A stretch of DNA of 64,000 bases from IMG/VR virus record IMGVR_UViG_3300027763_000043, positions 1 through 64,000 of that record; one strand, given 5' to 3'. The notes beneath the pieces were generated by a model, which searched no databases, was not told the origin of the DNA, and saw only the letters and a program-made list of their open reading frames with translations. Position numbers and translations under genes: made by a program. This DNA comes from a virus. Positions 1 through 7,800 of this stretch are shown piece by piece (the first letter of the stretch is position 1; the number at the start of each line of letters is the position of its first letter).

Positions 1-237
1 TTCCCTGTTGCAATCATTAAATGCAACACGACAAGCACCATCCATAATGCCATACTCATCAAATCCAACAGCACGAAGAAAACTCTTGAAGAGTTCAAAA
101 TACTGATGAGTATTCAAGTCTTGTGCAGGTGCTTCAATCGTGATAGTTTGCTTATCAACGATTTCGGGAAAATACTTGTTGTGAGATGTTTCGGTGTCGT
201 TGATGTAGGAAAACTTGATGGTTGCGTTGTAAGTCAT
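1..237 (-). CDS. Conserved phage protein, 3' end outside window (partial)
   Basis: The reading frame is open from an ATG at 237 down to base 1, giving the first 79 residues of a protein that continues beyond the window. It begins MTYNATIKFSYINDTETS and has no motif I recognise. A near-consensus sigma-70-like promoter (TTGACT, 17 bp, TATAGT) lies 23-51 bases upstream, so this is probably the first gene of an early leftward transcript. The function is unknown. Confidence 0.7.
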   Translation of the reverse strand, partial: MTYNATIKFSYINDTETSHNKYFPEIVDKQTITIEAPAQDLNTHQYFELFKSFLRAVGFDEYGIMDGACRVAFNDCNRE

Positions 238-259
238 GGTTTTATTTGATTACCCCCAT

Positions 260-288
260 ACTATAAGACCCTTGACTGCGAAAGTCAA
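260..288 (-). promoter_or_regulatory. Sigma-70-like promoter embedded in a hairpin
   Basis: On the minus strand TTGACT is followed by a 17-base spacer and TATAGT. The -35 box lies inside a perfect 11-bp stem (267-293). It points at the gene starting at 237. Confidence 0.65.
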
Positions 289-293
289 GGGTC
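267..293. other. Perfect 11-bp stem-loop overlapping a promoter
   Basis: GACCCTTGACT pairs with AGTCAAGGGTC around a 5-base loop (gcgaa). On the minus strand it follows the stop of the 319-543 gene and lacks a clear U-run, so it is a weak terminator at best. The same bases form the -35 region and spacer of the promoter at 260-288. Confidence 0.6.
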
Positions 294-316
294 AGTGGAC
301 GGTTTTTAAAGTGTCT
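294..316 (-). repeat. 23-nt intergenic repeat, copy 1
   Basis: This 23-base element (plus strand begins AGTGGACGGTT and ends AAAGTGTCT) recurs at 2493-2515 with one mismatch. Each copy sits between a gene end or promoter and a GC-rich hairpin, in the same orientation. Confidence 0.7.
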
Positions 317-318
317 GT

Positions 319-543
319 TTAGACTTCATAATCTTCTTGATAATAACCACTAACAACATTATCATCCCAAGCAGTCGGCAATTGATGCTCTCTTGCTTTC
401 ATGTGATTTACCTTAGAAACTGGAAGACCCTCCAAGTCTTCTTCATGTAAGATTCCATCTAACTGACGGATTTCATTGAATGTGTGCGGAAATCTAAGTG
501 CTCCGCTGTGCATCCATTCAATATTGCGATGAGTTCTAGACAT
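319..543 (-). CDS. Conserved hypothetical phage protein, 74 aa
   Basis: This short acidic soluble protein starts MSRTHRNIEWMHSG and ends in an acidic tail (QEDYEV). I recall similar small proteins in marine T4-like cyanophages but no assigned function. A sigma-70-like promoter (TTGAAA, 17 bp, TATAAT) lies at 570-598, about 27 bases before the ATG, overlapping the end of the upstream gene. This suggests separate early expression from the 576-2458 gene group. Confidence 0.65.
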   Translation of the reverse strand: MSRTHRNIEWMHSGALRFPHTFNEIRQLDGILHEEDLEGLPVSKVNHMKAREHQLPTAWDDNVVSGYYQEDYEV

Positions 544-569
544 AATGTTTGTGAATAAACACAGTACTA

Positions 570-598
570 ATTATATCACTTTTTGAATTCTTTTTCAA
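570..598 (-). promoter_or_regulatory. Sigma-70-like promoter
   Basis: Minus-strand TTGAAA, a 17-base spacer, then a perfect TATAAT, ending 27 bases before the start of the 319-543 gene. Confidence 0.65.
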
Positions 599-809
599 GT
601 TCCTTTGCAATTTTTAAGGAACTACGCCACATTAACCATTTTACAATCGGATTAGCGGGATTGTGAAGCAACCACCACTTTTGTTTTTCATAGTGAAACC
701 TCAGTATTTTAGAGACTAAGGTGACGGCATATGCCACACTATTATCAGTTACGATAAAGTAAGCAATTACCGCAAAAGCAAAAAACCAAAAGTAGTAGGA
801 AGATGTCAT
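576..809 (-). CDS. Small predicted membrane protein, 77 aa
   Basis: The N-terminal 25 residues (MTSSYYFWFFAFAVIAYFIV) form a clear hydrophobic segment, and residues about 26-34 are also fairly apolar. The rest is basic with many Trp and Lys and ends in KELEKEFKK. The likely topology is one N-terminal transmembrane helix with a cytoplasmic basic domain. It is the last gene of the group running from the helicase (2458) through two small proteins. Its role is unknown. Confidence 0.65.
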   Translation of the reverse strand: MTSSYYFWFFAFAVIAYFIVTDNSVAYAVTLVSKILRFHYEKQKWWLLHNPANPIVKWLMWRSSLKIAKELEKEFKK

Positions 810-831
810 CGAATTAACGCATTATGTGTAT

Positions 832-1062
832 TTAATCAGATAAAAATTGATCCAAAGTTGAAATTGATGCACCTTTTGCCGCCTTTTGAATGTAAGACTT
901 GGCGGAGTTATAGTTGTTTGCAGTATGAACTTGTTGTCCTTTATAAATGATGATGTACTTTTTTCCAGTCCAGCATACTGCTGCCCATTCGCCATCTTTT
1001 GATACAAAACCATTCGGATCTCCTGGTTTAGGATCAAGAATACCTTCTTTCTGAATGTTCAT
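832..1062 (-). CDS. Hypothetical phage protein, 76 aa
   Basis: A small soluble protein with a central beta-rich stretch (EWAAVCWTGKKYIIIYKG) followed by an amphipathic segment (YNSAKSYIQKAAKG). Its ATG overlaps the stop codon of the 1059-1202 gene (ATGA), indicating translational coupling in the helicase operon. No family was recognised. Confidence 0.6.
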   Translation of the reverse strand: MNIQKEGILDPKPGDPNGFVSKDGEWAAVCWTGKKYIIIYKGQQVHTANNYNSAKSYIQKAAKGASISTLDQFLSD

Positions 1063-1202
1063 CGGAATACAACGTTGACATTGAGGATTTGTGCATTCGG
1101 ATACTGAGACTTTGCAACTCGCTTTGCATCCTGATAATCACGAGCATAGCATTCCACATAGAACACATTGCCTTGAACGTAGCACTGAACACGATGTTTC
1201 AT
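1059..1202 (-). CDS. Very small conserved-looking phage protein, 47 aa
   Basis: The ORF translates as MKHRVQCYVQGNVFYVECYA, continuing to end NVNVVFR. It is alternately beta-like and helical, with an ARDYQDAKRVAKSQYP segment. It starts 6 bases after the helicase stop and its TGA overlaps the ATG of the 832-1062 gene, so it fills an otherwise empty gap in a tightly packed operon. That packing is the main evidence that it is real. The function is unknown. Confidence 0.6.
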   Translation of the reverse strand: MKHRVQCYVQGNVFYVECYARDYQDAKRVAKSQYPNAQILNVNVVFR

Positions 1203-1207
1203 GATTT

Positions 1208-2458
1208 TTACTTGTTGATGGTGGAGATTGCAGACTCGCCTTGAACAAAGATGGTGTCCACGACTGCCTGCAGTTTTTTGGCGGTTGTAATGCCAGTGTT
1301 ACTATAGACGGGAACATGGACGAATCCATATGCCTTGTGATAGTTCTTCAACTGTCCAGGAATCAGAGACCCTTCTGAGAGACGCCTAGCATCCTCTGTA
1401 TGAAGTCGAATCACACGACCGATGGTCTGTGCCATCGCAATGTAGTCCATGTTCCTCATGAGCACACAGGAGGTCAATCCAGGACAGTTGATACCTTCAC
1501 TCAGAATGGAATAGTGAAGAAGAATGAATTTCTTCTCAGAATCCTTACCCCATTCAGTCAGAGTATCAAAGAACACCTCACGACCAACCTTCTGATTGTT
1601 GATGAATGCACCGTACTTTGCAGTAATCCACATCACATCATAACCATGAGACTGTACTTCTGTCATGAATTCAGTCTCTGCAAGCATTCGCATGAGAACC
1701 TTAGTATTTGGTGCTGCCACCAGTACCTTCTCCATGTTATCTTCATTGAGAATCGTATCAAGAAGAGTCATGCAATCACGTTCTGCAGCAAACTCCTTAT
1801 CACGATGAACGCTCATAGAATGCACTTGAACTTGAGGAGGAAGAATATATCCACCATTCACCAGTTCAGGTGCAGAAACCTGGCAAATGACTTGACCATA
1901 GACTGATCCATCATTCATTCCAGGTTTGGATGCAACAGCAGAATGCTTTGGAGTTGCAGTAAAGAAATAGCAACGCTGAGCATGATTACTGAAATGCTTG
2001 GTTGATTCAAAGAAATGACGTTGAACTGAGTTATGTGCCTCATCAAAATAGATGGTATTTACATCAATACCAGATCGCTCAATCTGAATCAGTGAATGAT
2101 AAGTCGTAAAGATCAGTTTATGGCCATTCACATGATAATTCCATGCGAAGATCTTATTGGGATTAGTAGTACTATAATGATGTGTCTCACCGCTGTGTAC
2201 GTGCATCACAGAAGCATCGGTGATGTGCTCCAAGAACTCTGCAGACAACTGCTCTGCGAGCATGATTCTTGGTGCTACCACCACAATCGTCTGAGGAATG
2301 CTATTGGAAAACTCTCTGATAGCATCGAAAATCATGGTTGGAGTCTTACCTCCACCGGTGGTCATCAGCACTTGACCCTTGCTGTGATGCTCCATAGCAC
2401 TGTGAGCACGTTCTTGGTGAGGACGAAGAATCATCGGTTTCGTTGTGTACCGAATCAT
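1208..2458 (-). CDS. Superfamily 2 DNA helicase (DEAH type, HsdR/UvsW-like)
   Basis: A 416-aa SF2 ATPase. Visible motifs are Q-like RPHQERA, Walker A TTGGGKT (residues 33-39), motif II FDEAHN, motif III FFTATP and motif VI QTIGRVIR. The order and spacing match the helicase core of type I/III restriction subunits and phage UvsW-like helicases. It is shorter than T4 UvsW (503 aa) and lacks its N-terminal domain. The likely role is branch migration or recombination-dependent replication, as inferred from the family. The ATG at 2458 has no clear Shine-Dalgarno; an in-frame ATG at 2434, just before the LRPHQ motif, is an alternative. A promoter (2546-2574) and a hairpin with a U-run (2468-2490) lie upstream. 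Confidence 0.85.
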   Translation of the reverse strand: MIRYTTKPMILRPHQERAHSAMEHHSKGQVLMTTGGGKTPTMIFDAIREFSNSIPQTIVVVAPRIMLAEQLSAEFLEHITDASVMHVHSGETHHYSTTNPNKIFAWNYHVNGHKLIFTTYHSLIQIERSGIDVNTIYFDEAHNSVQRHFFESTKHFSNHAQRCYFFTATPKHSAVASKPGMNDGSVYGQVICQVSAPELVNGGYILPPQVQVHSMSVHRDKEFAAERDCMTLLDTILNEDNMEKVLVAAPNTKVLMRMLAETEFMTEVQSHGYDVMWITAKYGAFINNQKVGREVFFDTLTEWGKDSEKKFILLHYSILSEGINCPGLTSCVLMRNMDYIAMAQTIGRVIRLHTEDARRLSEGSLIPGQLKNYHKAYGFVHVPVYSNTGITTAKKLQAVVDTIFVQGESAISTINK

Positions 2459-2467
2459 TATAGCACT

Positions 2468-2490
2468 AAAAAACCCCCTGTGACGGGGGT
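2468..2490 (-). terminator. Rho-independent terminator between a promoter and the helicase gene
   Basis: Minus-strand CCCCC/GGGGG stem (6 bp with the flanking A-T pair) followed by a T-run. It lies downstream of the 2560-4818 fibre gene, whose transcripts it should stop. It also lies downstream of the promoter at 2546-2574, so it could attenuate the helicase transcript. Confidence 0.7.
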
Positions 2491-2492
2491 GG

Positions 2493-2515
2493 AGTGGACG
2501 GTTCTTAAAGTGTCT
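2493..2515 (-). repeat. 23-nt intergenic repeat, copy 2
   Basis: Matches 294-316 at 22 of 23 positions and, like it, directly precedes a strong hairpin on the minus strand. Confidence 0.7.
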
Positions 2516-2545
2516 TAAAGCCTCATCTTCAAACCAGACAAAGGT

Positions 2546-2574
2546 ACTCTAGCAGTATTTTAGGATAGTGTCAA
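2546..2574 (-). promoter_or_regulatory. Sigma-70-like promoter, weak -10
   Basis: Minus-strand TTGACA, 17 bases, TAGAGT. The -35 box overlaps the last codons of the fibre gene. It points to the helicase gene at 2458. Confidence 0.5.
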
Positions 2575-4818
2575 GCTTGTAGAACCAACACCAACAACGG
2601 TAAATATTAATTTATTACCAACTGTTGTAATTTGAACTGCAGTACCAATACCACTATTGAATCCATTTATTGCAGTGACAATTCCAGAATTTGCAGTAAT
2701 TCCAGTTCCAACCTTCAATCTAGTTGCACTTATAATTCCAACATTAATATCTGGAGATCCTGTTAAACCGACTGGTTCCCATGAAGTTCCATCCCAAGCC
2801 TGATGGTTATTGGTTGAACTATTATAAATGATTGCCCCAGCAATAGCTGCATTATTAGTGAATATAATTCTTTCACTAGTTGTCATTATTGGTGGATAAA
2901 AAGCACCCCTGATAGACTTTGTTAAGTTTGCCAATCGCATATCAAGGGGTCCAGCTGGAGTATCAGTACCAATTCCAATCAATCCAAACTGATTAAAATA
3001 TGTTAAATTATCAGTACTTATTCCAGGATAAAGAATCAGATTTCCTTTCAAAGTTGTTTTTCCACCGTAAACTTGAAGATTACCATCCTCAGTAGTTGGA
3101 GAAGTTGTTCCAATACCAAGTCTATTAGATATTGCACTAGTCCCATTTACAAATAATGATGTGGTAGAATTTGTAATAGTTGTATTAATACCTACTTGAA
3201 GAAATAGTGCATTTTTAGTTGCAGCATCCAATCCTGCAACAGGAATCGATGTTCCAATTCCAACTGAAGATCCAAATCCAAAAACATGAAGTTGAGATAT
3301 TGTAGTAATTCCGATATTAGTATTTAAATTGAAATTTTTAAGAGTTCCACCACTAGATGAACCAAGTACAATTTGATTAACACCAGTACCGGCAGTCATT
3401 GTTCCAGTAATTGTTACATTATTTTCAAAAGAAGCGATACCAGTGACTGTGGAAGTACCATTAACATATAATTTTGTTGCTGGATTTGTTTTTCCTATAC
3501 CAAAATTGCCATCATAAGTAAGTGATGCAAGTTCAAGATTGCCTTGACCGTATAACCAGGCATATCTTCCGGTGTTTATACCACTATCAAAACCAGCATG
3601 TAAATAAAAATTAATATTTCCAGTATCATTGTTAATAATATCAAAATTCTTTGAAGGACTTCCAAATCGTATAATTCCAGAACTTTGTCCTACACCAACG
3701 GACTGACCAATGCTAATTCTTGCTTGTCCAGAATTGGAAATAATTTCCAATAAAGAACCAGAAGTTTTTATAATTTGAATATCTGATGTTGGGGCATTAG
3801 TTCCAACTCCAATTCTTCCCGAGGTTGTTGTAAATGTAGTTGCAGTTACAACACCAACTATAATATCTGGAGTTCCTATTAGTGATCTTGCAGTACTAGC
3901 AATACCGGTTACATTACCAACAATGCCACCAGAGAACGTCGAAAGTCCAGTAGAATTTACATTACCGGTTACATTACCAACGATGCCACCAGAGAATGTT
4001 GAAAGTCCAGTAGAATTTACACTACTAGCACTAATGCCACCAGAGAACGTTGAAAGTCCAGTAGAATTTACACTACTAACACTAATCCCACCAGAGAACG
4101 TTGAAAGTCCGGTAGAATTTACATTGCCAGTTACATTACCAATAATGCCACCAGAGAACGTTGAAAGTCCGGTGGAATTTACATTCCCAGTTAAGTTTCC
4201 ACTAAAATTTGTAGATGCAGTAATGACACCAGAAACATTAATATTTTGGGGCAATCTAGAATTATTTAATGTTCCATTACTAATATTAGATGCATTAATT
4301 CCTTGCAAATCAGTTCCAAAACCAGTAAAACTATATGCAGTTATAATACCAGATGCTCTGATGTCACCAGTAGAATTAAATCCAACACCAGAATTAGTAT
4401 TGGGATTATTGCCAATTTGAAAGGTATAACTTGGGTATGTTGTTGCAATTCCAACATTTCCTCTAGAAAATATACTTGTATATCCAAATCCACTATCAAC
4501 ATCTATCCATTGGGATGTTGGCAAATTGAGAAGTTTTCCACCATCACCATAGTATGTTATGATTCCACTAATTGCAGTTATAATACCTGATGTGATAGAA
4601 ACAATACCAACTCTCAATCTTGTGGTTGAAGTCAGTCCACTTAAAGTTATATCAGTACCTTTTATTGGACTATTAAACTTTGAAGTTCCATATACATCCA
4701 AAAAATCAGTTGGAATTGTTGTTCCAATTCCAACCAAACCGTTAGCATTTACAACAAAGTTGTCATTATCAACTTGAACTCCATTCCTAAAATTAAATGA
4801 CTTATTATAATTTGCCAT
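2560..4818 (-). CDS. Virion fibre-like structural protein, 752 aa
   Basis: A low-charge Gly/Ser/Thr/Asn/Ile-rich protein starting MANYNKSFNFRNGVQVDNDN. It contains several copies of a short VGIGTTxP-type module and about five tandem copies of NSTGLSTFSGG separated by GNVTGNV (roughly residues 210-300). Such modules are typical of large cyanophage fibre and structural proteins and suggest beta-structured trimers. It follows the 1834-aa fibre gene by 19 bases, and a late-type box (GATAAATA) overlaps the stop of that gene. The role as a tail or distal fibre is inferred from composition and neighbours; no receptor-binding domain was recognised. Confidence 0.7.
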   Translation of the reverse strand: MANYNKSFNFRNGVQVDNDNFVVNANGLVGIGTTIPTDFLDVYGTSKFNSPIKGTDITLSGLTSTTRLRVGIVSITSGIITAISGIITYYGDGGKLLNLPTSQWIDVDSGFGYTSIFSRGNVGIATTYPSYTFQIGNNPNTNSGVGFNSTGDIRASGIITAYSFTGFGTDLQGINASNISNGTLNNSRLPQNINVSGVITASTNFSGNLTGNVNSTGLSTFSGGIIGNVTGNVNSTGLSTFSGGISVSSVNSTGLSTFSGGISASSVNSTGLSTFSGGIVGNVTGNVNSTGLSTFSGGIVGNVTGIASTARSLIGTPDIIVGVVTATTFTTTSGRIGVGTNAPTSDIQIIKTSGSLLEIISNSGQARISIGQSVGVGQSSGIIRFGSPSKNFDIINNDTGNINFYLHAGFDSGINTGRYAWLYGQGNLELASLTYDGNFGIGKTNPATKLYVNGTSTVTGIASFENNVTITGTMTAGTGVNQIVLGSSSGGTLKNFNLNTNIGITTISQLHVFGFGSSVGIGTSIPVAGLDAATKNALFLQVGINTTITNSTTSLFVNGTSAISNRLGIGTTSPTTEDGNLQVYGGKTTLKGNLILYPGISTDNLTYFNQFGLIGIGTDTPAGPLDMRLANLTKSIRGAFYPPIMTTSERIIFTNNAAIAGAIIYNSSTNNHQAWDGTSWEPVGLTGSPDINVGIISATRLKVGTGITANSGIVTAINGFNSGIGTAVQITTVGNKLIFTVVGVGSTSLTLS

Positions 4819-4837
4819 CTTTTGAGTCTATTTCTAG

Positions 4838-7800
4838 TTATTTATCGTTCAGTTTTTGTTGAAGTTCATCAACCTTTCTTGATAATTCCTTAACTGCCTC
4901 AATCAGAAGTGGAACAATCTTATCATACTTAACCGCAATATAATCTTTACCAATACCGGCAGCAGAAATAACTTCTGGAAGAACTGCCTGAACTTCTTGT
5001 GCAGAAACTCCAGAATGTCTAATAGCGGAATCGAGACCCAATTTTTCGGCAATTTCATTAAAATTGTAGGTAAATCCATTAAGAGTTAAAACTTTATTAA
5101 GTGCATCTCCAATTGGTTCAATATTAGTTTTAAGTCTAATATCGGAAGTTAATGCAGTAATATCACCAGTACATGTTATTTCTCCATCTACAGATAGACC
5201 TTTAATTGATGTACTACCACTTGTGACCGTTAAACCACTTCTTAGTGTAGTACTTCCACTTACATCTAGACTGCTACTGAGAGTTAAACCACCAGTAACA
5301 GTATGCCCACTAATATTTGATACGTTTAACGTATTATCAATTGTAGTAGTTTTTAATGATGTTGTTCCAGAAGTCTGAGTTAAATTGTTATTTAATGTAG
5401 TAGCACCAGTAACTCCAAGAGTACTACTAAGAGTTGTTGCTCCAGTAACTGTTAAAGCATCAGTAATAGTTGTAGTACCACCGGCAGAATCAATCGTTAA
5501 ATTTCCAGTACTTGTATCAATAGTATTATCATTTGCAACACCAATTCTAATATTATCAATAGTTGCTCCACCATTAACATCAAGAAGTCCTGTGAATGTA
5601 GCAGTTCCGCCCACATTTAGATTTTTAGCAATTCCAACACCACCCTTTACAATTAATGCTCCAGTTGTTGCGCTGGTAGAATCTTCTACATCATTTATTT
5701 TTAAAGTAAATGTTGCATTTGAATTTGCTGGTTTTGTTAATGTAACTTGATCGTTGATCTTAACTTCTTTGTTAAATGTAACAGGACCATCAAACTGTGA
5801 AAGAACAGTATTTGAGTTTCCTCCTTCAACAACAAGTCTTTCTTTAATCGTCGCTTCATCAAATACTACACTCAATCTCGATGGATCTACACCAGTAATT
5901 GTTGGAATAGGAGTATCGAATGTAATTTCTTCACCCGTTGCTGATGATTTCTTTTGATTTCCAACAAACGAATCTCCCTTGCTGTTCATTCCAGTGTAAA
6001 CAACGACACCAGCAGATCTTTCTTGCGATTGTGAAAGGAAGTCTTCTCTTTCTGTCAGAGTTTTGACTTGTACCTGTGGTAATCCAGTCGAATAGTTACC
6101 AGGACCATATCCAAGATATTCGAAAGTATGTCCAGAAGCACGTGCAATTGAAGGCCTTCTGAATTCCACAGGTAGTGGTTTAATCTTCGCAATGATTGAT
6201 CCACGATCATGATCTGTTTGTCTTGTTGCCAGAGCACCACGAATTACAGTAATCTCATCATTGAAAGTGCCACCAAGAGTGCTACTTACAATTCTCATGA
6301 TTTCATCATCAATTTGAATATAAGATCCTAATGGGAATCTATTGACAATTCCCGAAGAAGTACTACTAACTTTAATATGAGTAGCATCTGTAAATTCGAC
6401 GGCGATTAAAGTCTCATCATCAAATATTGAAATACCTCTTACTGCCAAATTTTCTGCAGAAGAATCAGATACTCCATTATTTGCAGATAATCCGTGCTTT
6501 AGAACATAACCATTTGCTGCAGAAATAGTTTTATTCGTAATTGCCGTAAAAGTATTAACTCCAACTCTCGTATCTACAATAAAATCACCAAGATTATTAT
6601 TACTTGAATCAATAACTCTGAATCTATTTCCAGTAACTAATCCATGAGGAGAAATACAATTAAAAGTGCTAATACCCGAAGTAGAATCAACTACAGTATT
6701 AGTTGAAATCTTAACCGAAGGTGACACTACAAATGCATAATGATCTGTAGTAATAATTGGATCACCTGCAGTTTTGGCAATTGAAATTTGATTTTTAGCA
6801 GGAATGGATGTAATTCTGTAATATCCATCAGAAGTTGTTGCGCCAGCACCAGTAAACTGAACAACATTTCCAATTGAAGTTGAGATACCAGAGGTGGTGA
6901 TTGTAATTGATGCATCAACTGTGCCACCAATTTGAGAATTATCGAAGAATAATGAAGGTGTAATACTGGGGGAATATCCAGAACCAGAAGACATAATATC
7001 TACTGATGTGATCGAATTTCCAACACCAGATACAACTACTTTTGCAGTTGCACCATTCCAACCACTAAGCCCGACAGTATTAAAGAGTTTTACGTTATAA
7101 TATGTTCCTGGTGTATGTCCACTACCACCAATAATGCCAGAATAAGTTATAATACCAGCAAATCCATGTTCTCTAGCGAATGTAATTGTTGCGCTTGTGG
7201 GAGAACTCGAAACAGTAGATACATCAAGACCAATACCAAATGATGTAAGGAAAGTGTCAACTGCTTCCTTCGTAACACTTTTCTTAAGATCGTTAGTTAC
7301 AACTTCACCAAGAGGAAATCTCTTTGCAAAAGTTTTGGCGCTTTGTGGAGTATCATTAATATTGTCTCTATCTAATTGTGGATAAAGATCTACAACAGTT
7401 TGACTATACTTCAGACCAGAAAATTCTCCTGGAACTGCATTATTGGCATTTAAAACATAGATGTGATAGATGCCATCCTGAATACCTTCAATATATTCTT
7501 GAATTATTTCATTTCTATAATTATAAAGATTTGTTTGTAGATTATTTCTTTCAAATCTTGGGGATAGTGTTGTTCTATTGCTTGTATTATTGGTAAATGT
7601 TCCTGGAGTTCTGATTGCAGGTAGTGCATAGGTAAATGTCATATCATTATCAATAGATGCAACCGTAAAGGTTCCATTGTATCCAAGATCATCTGCACCA
7701 GAAGTATTTGTACTGTCAGTTACGTATCTAATAATAACAGTATCATTTACTTGAAGATTATGAGGAAGTTCTGAAATAACGGTTACAGTTTTAGGCCCAC

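Noticed and set aside
3923-4420. Plus-strand frame of Pro/Glu/Val repeats (PPENVESPVEFTL)
   Set aside because: It is the antisense of the NSTGLSTFSGG repeats of the 752-aa fibre gene.
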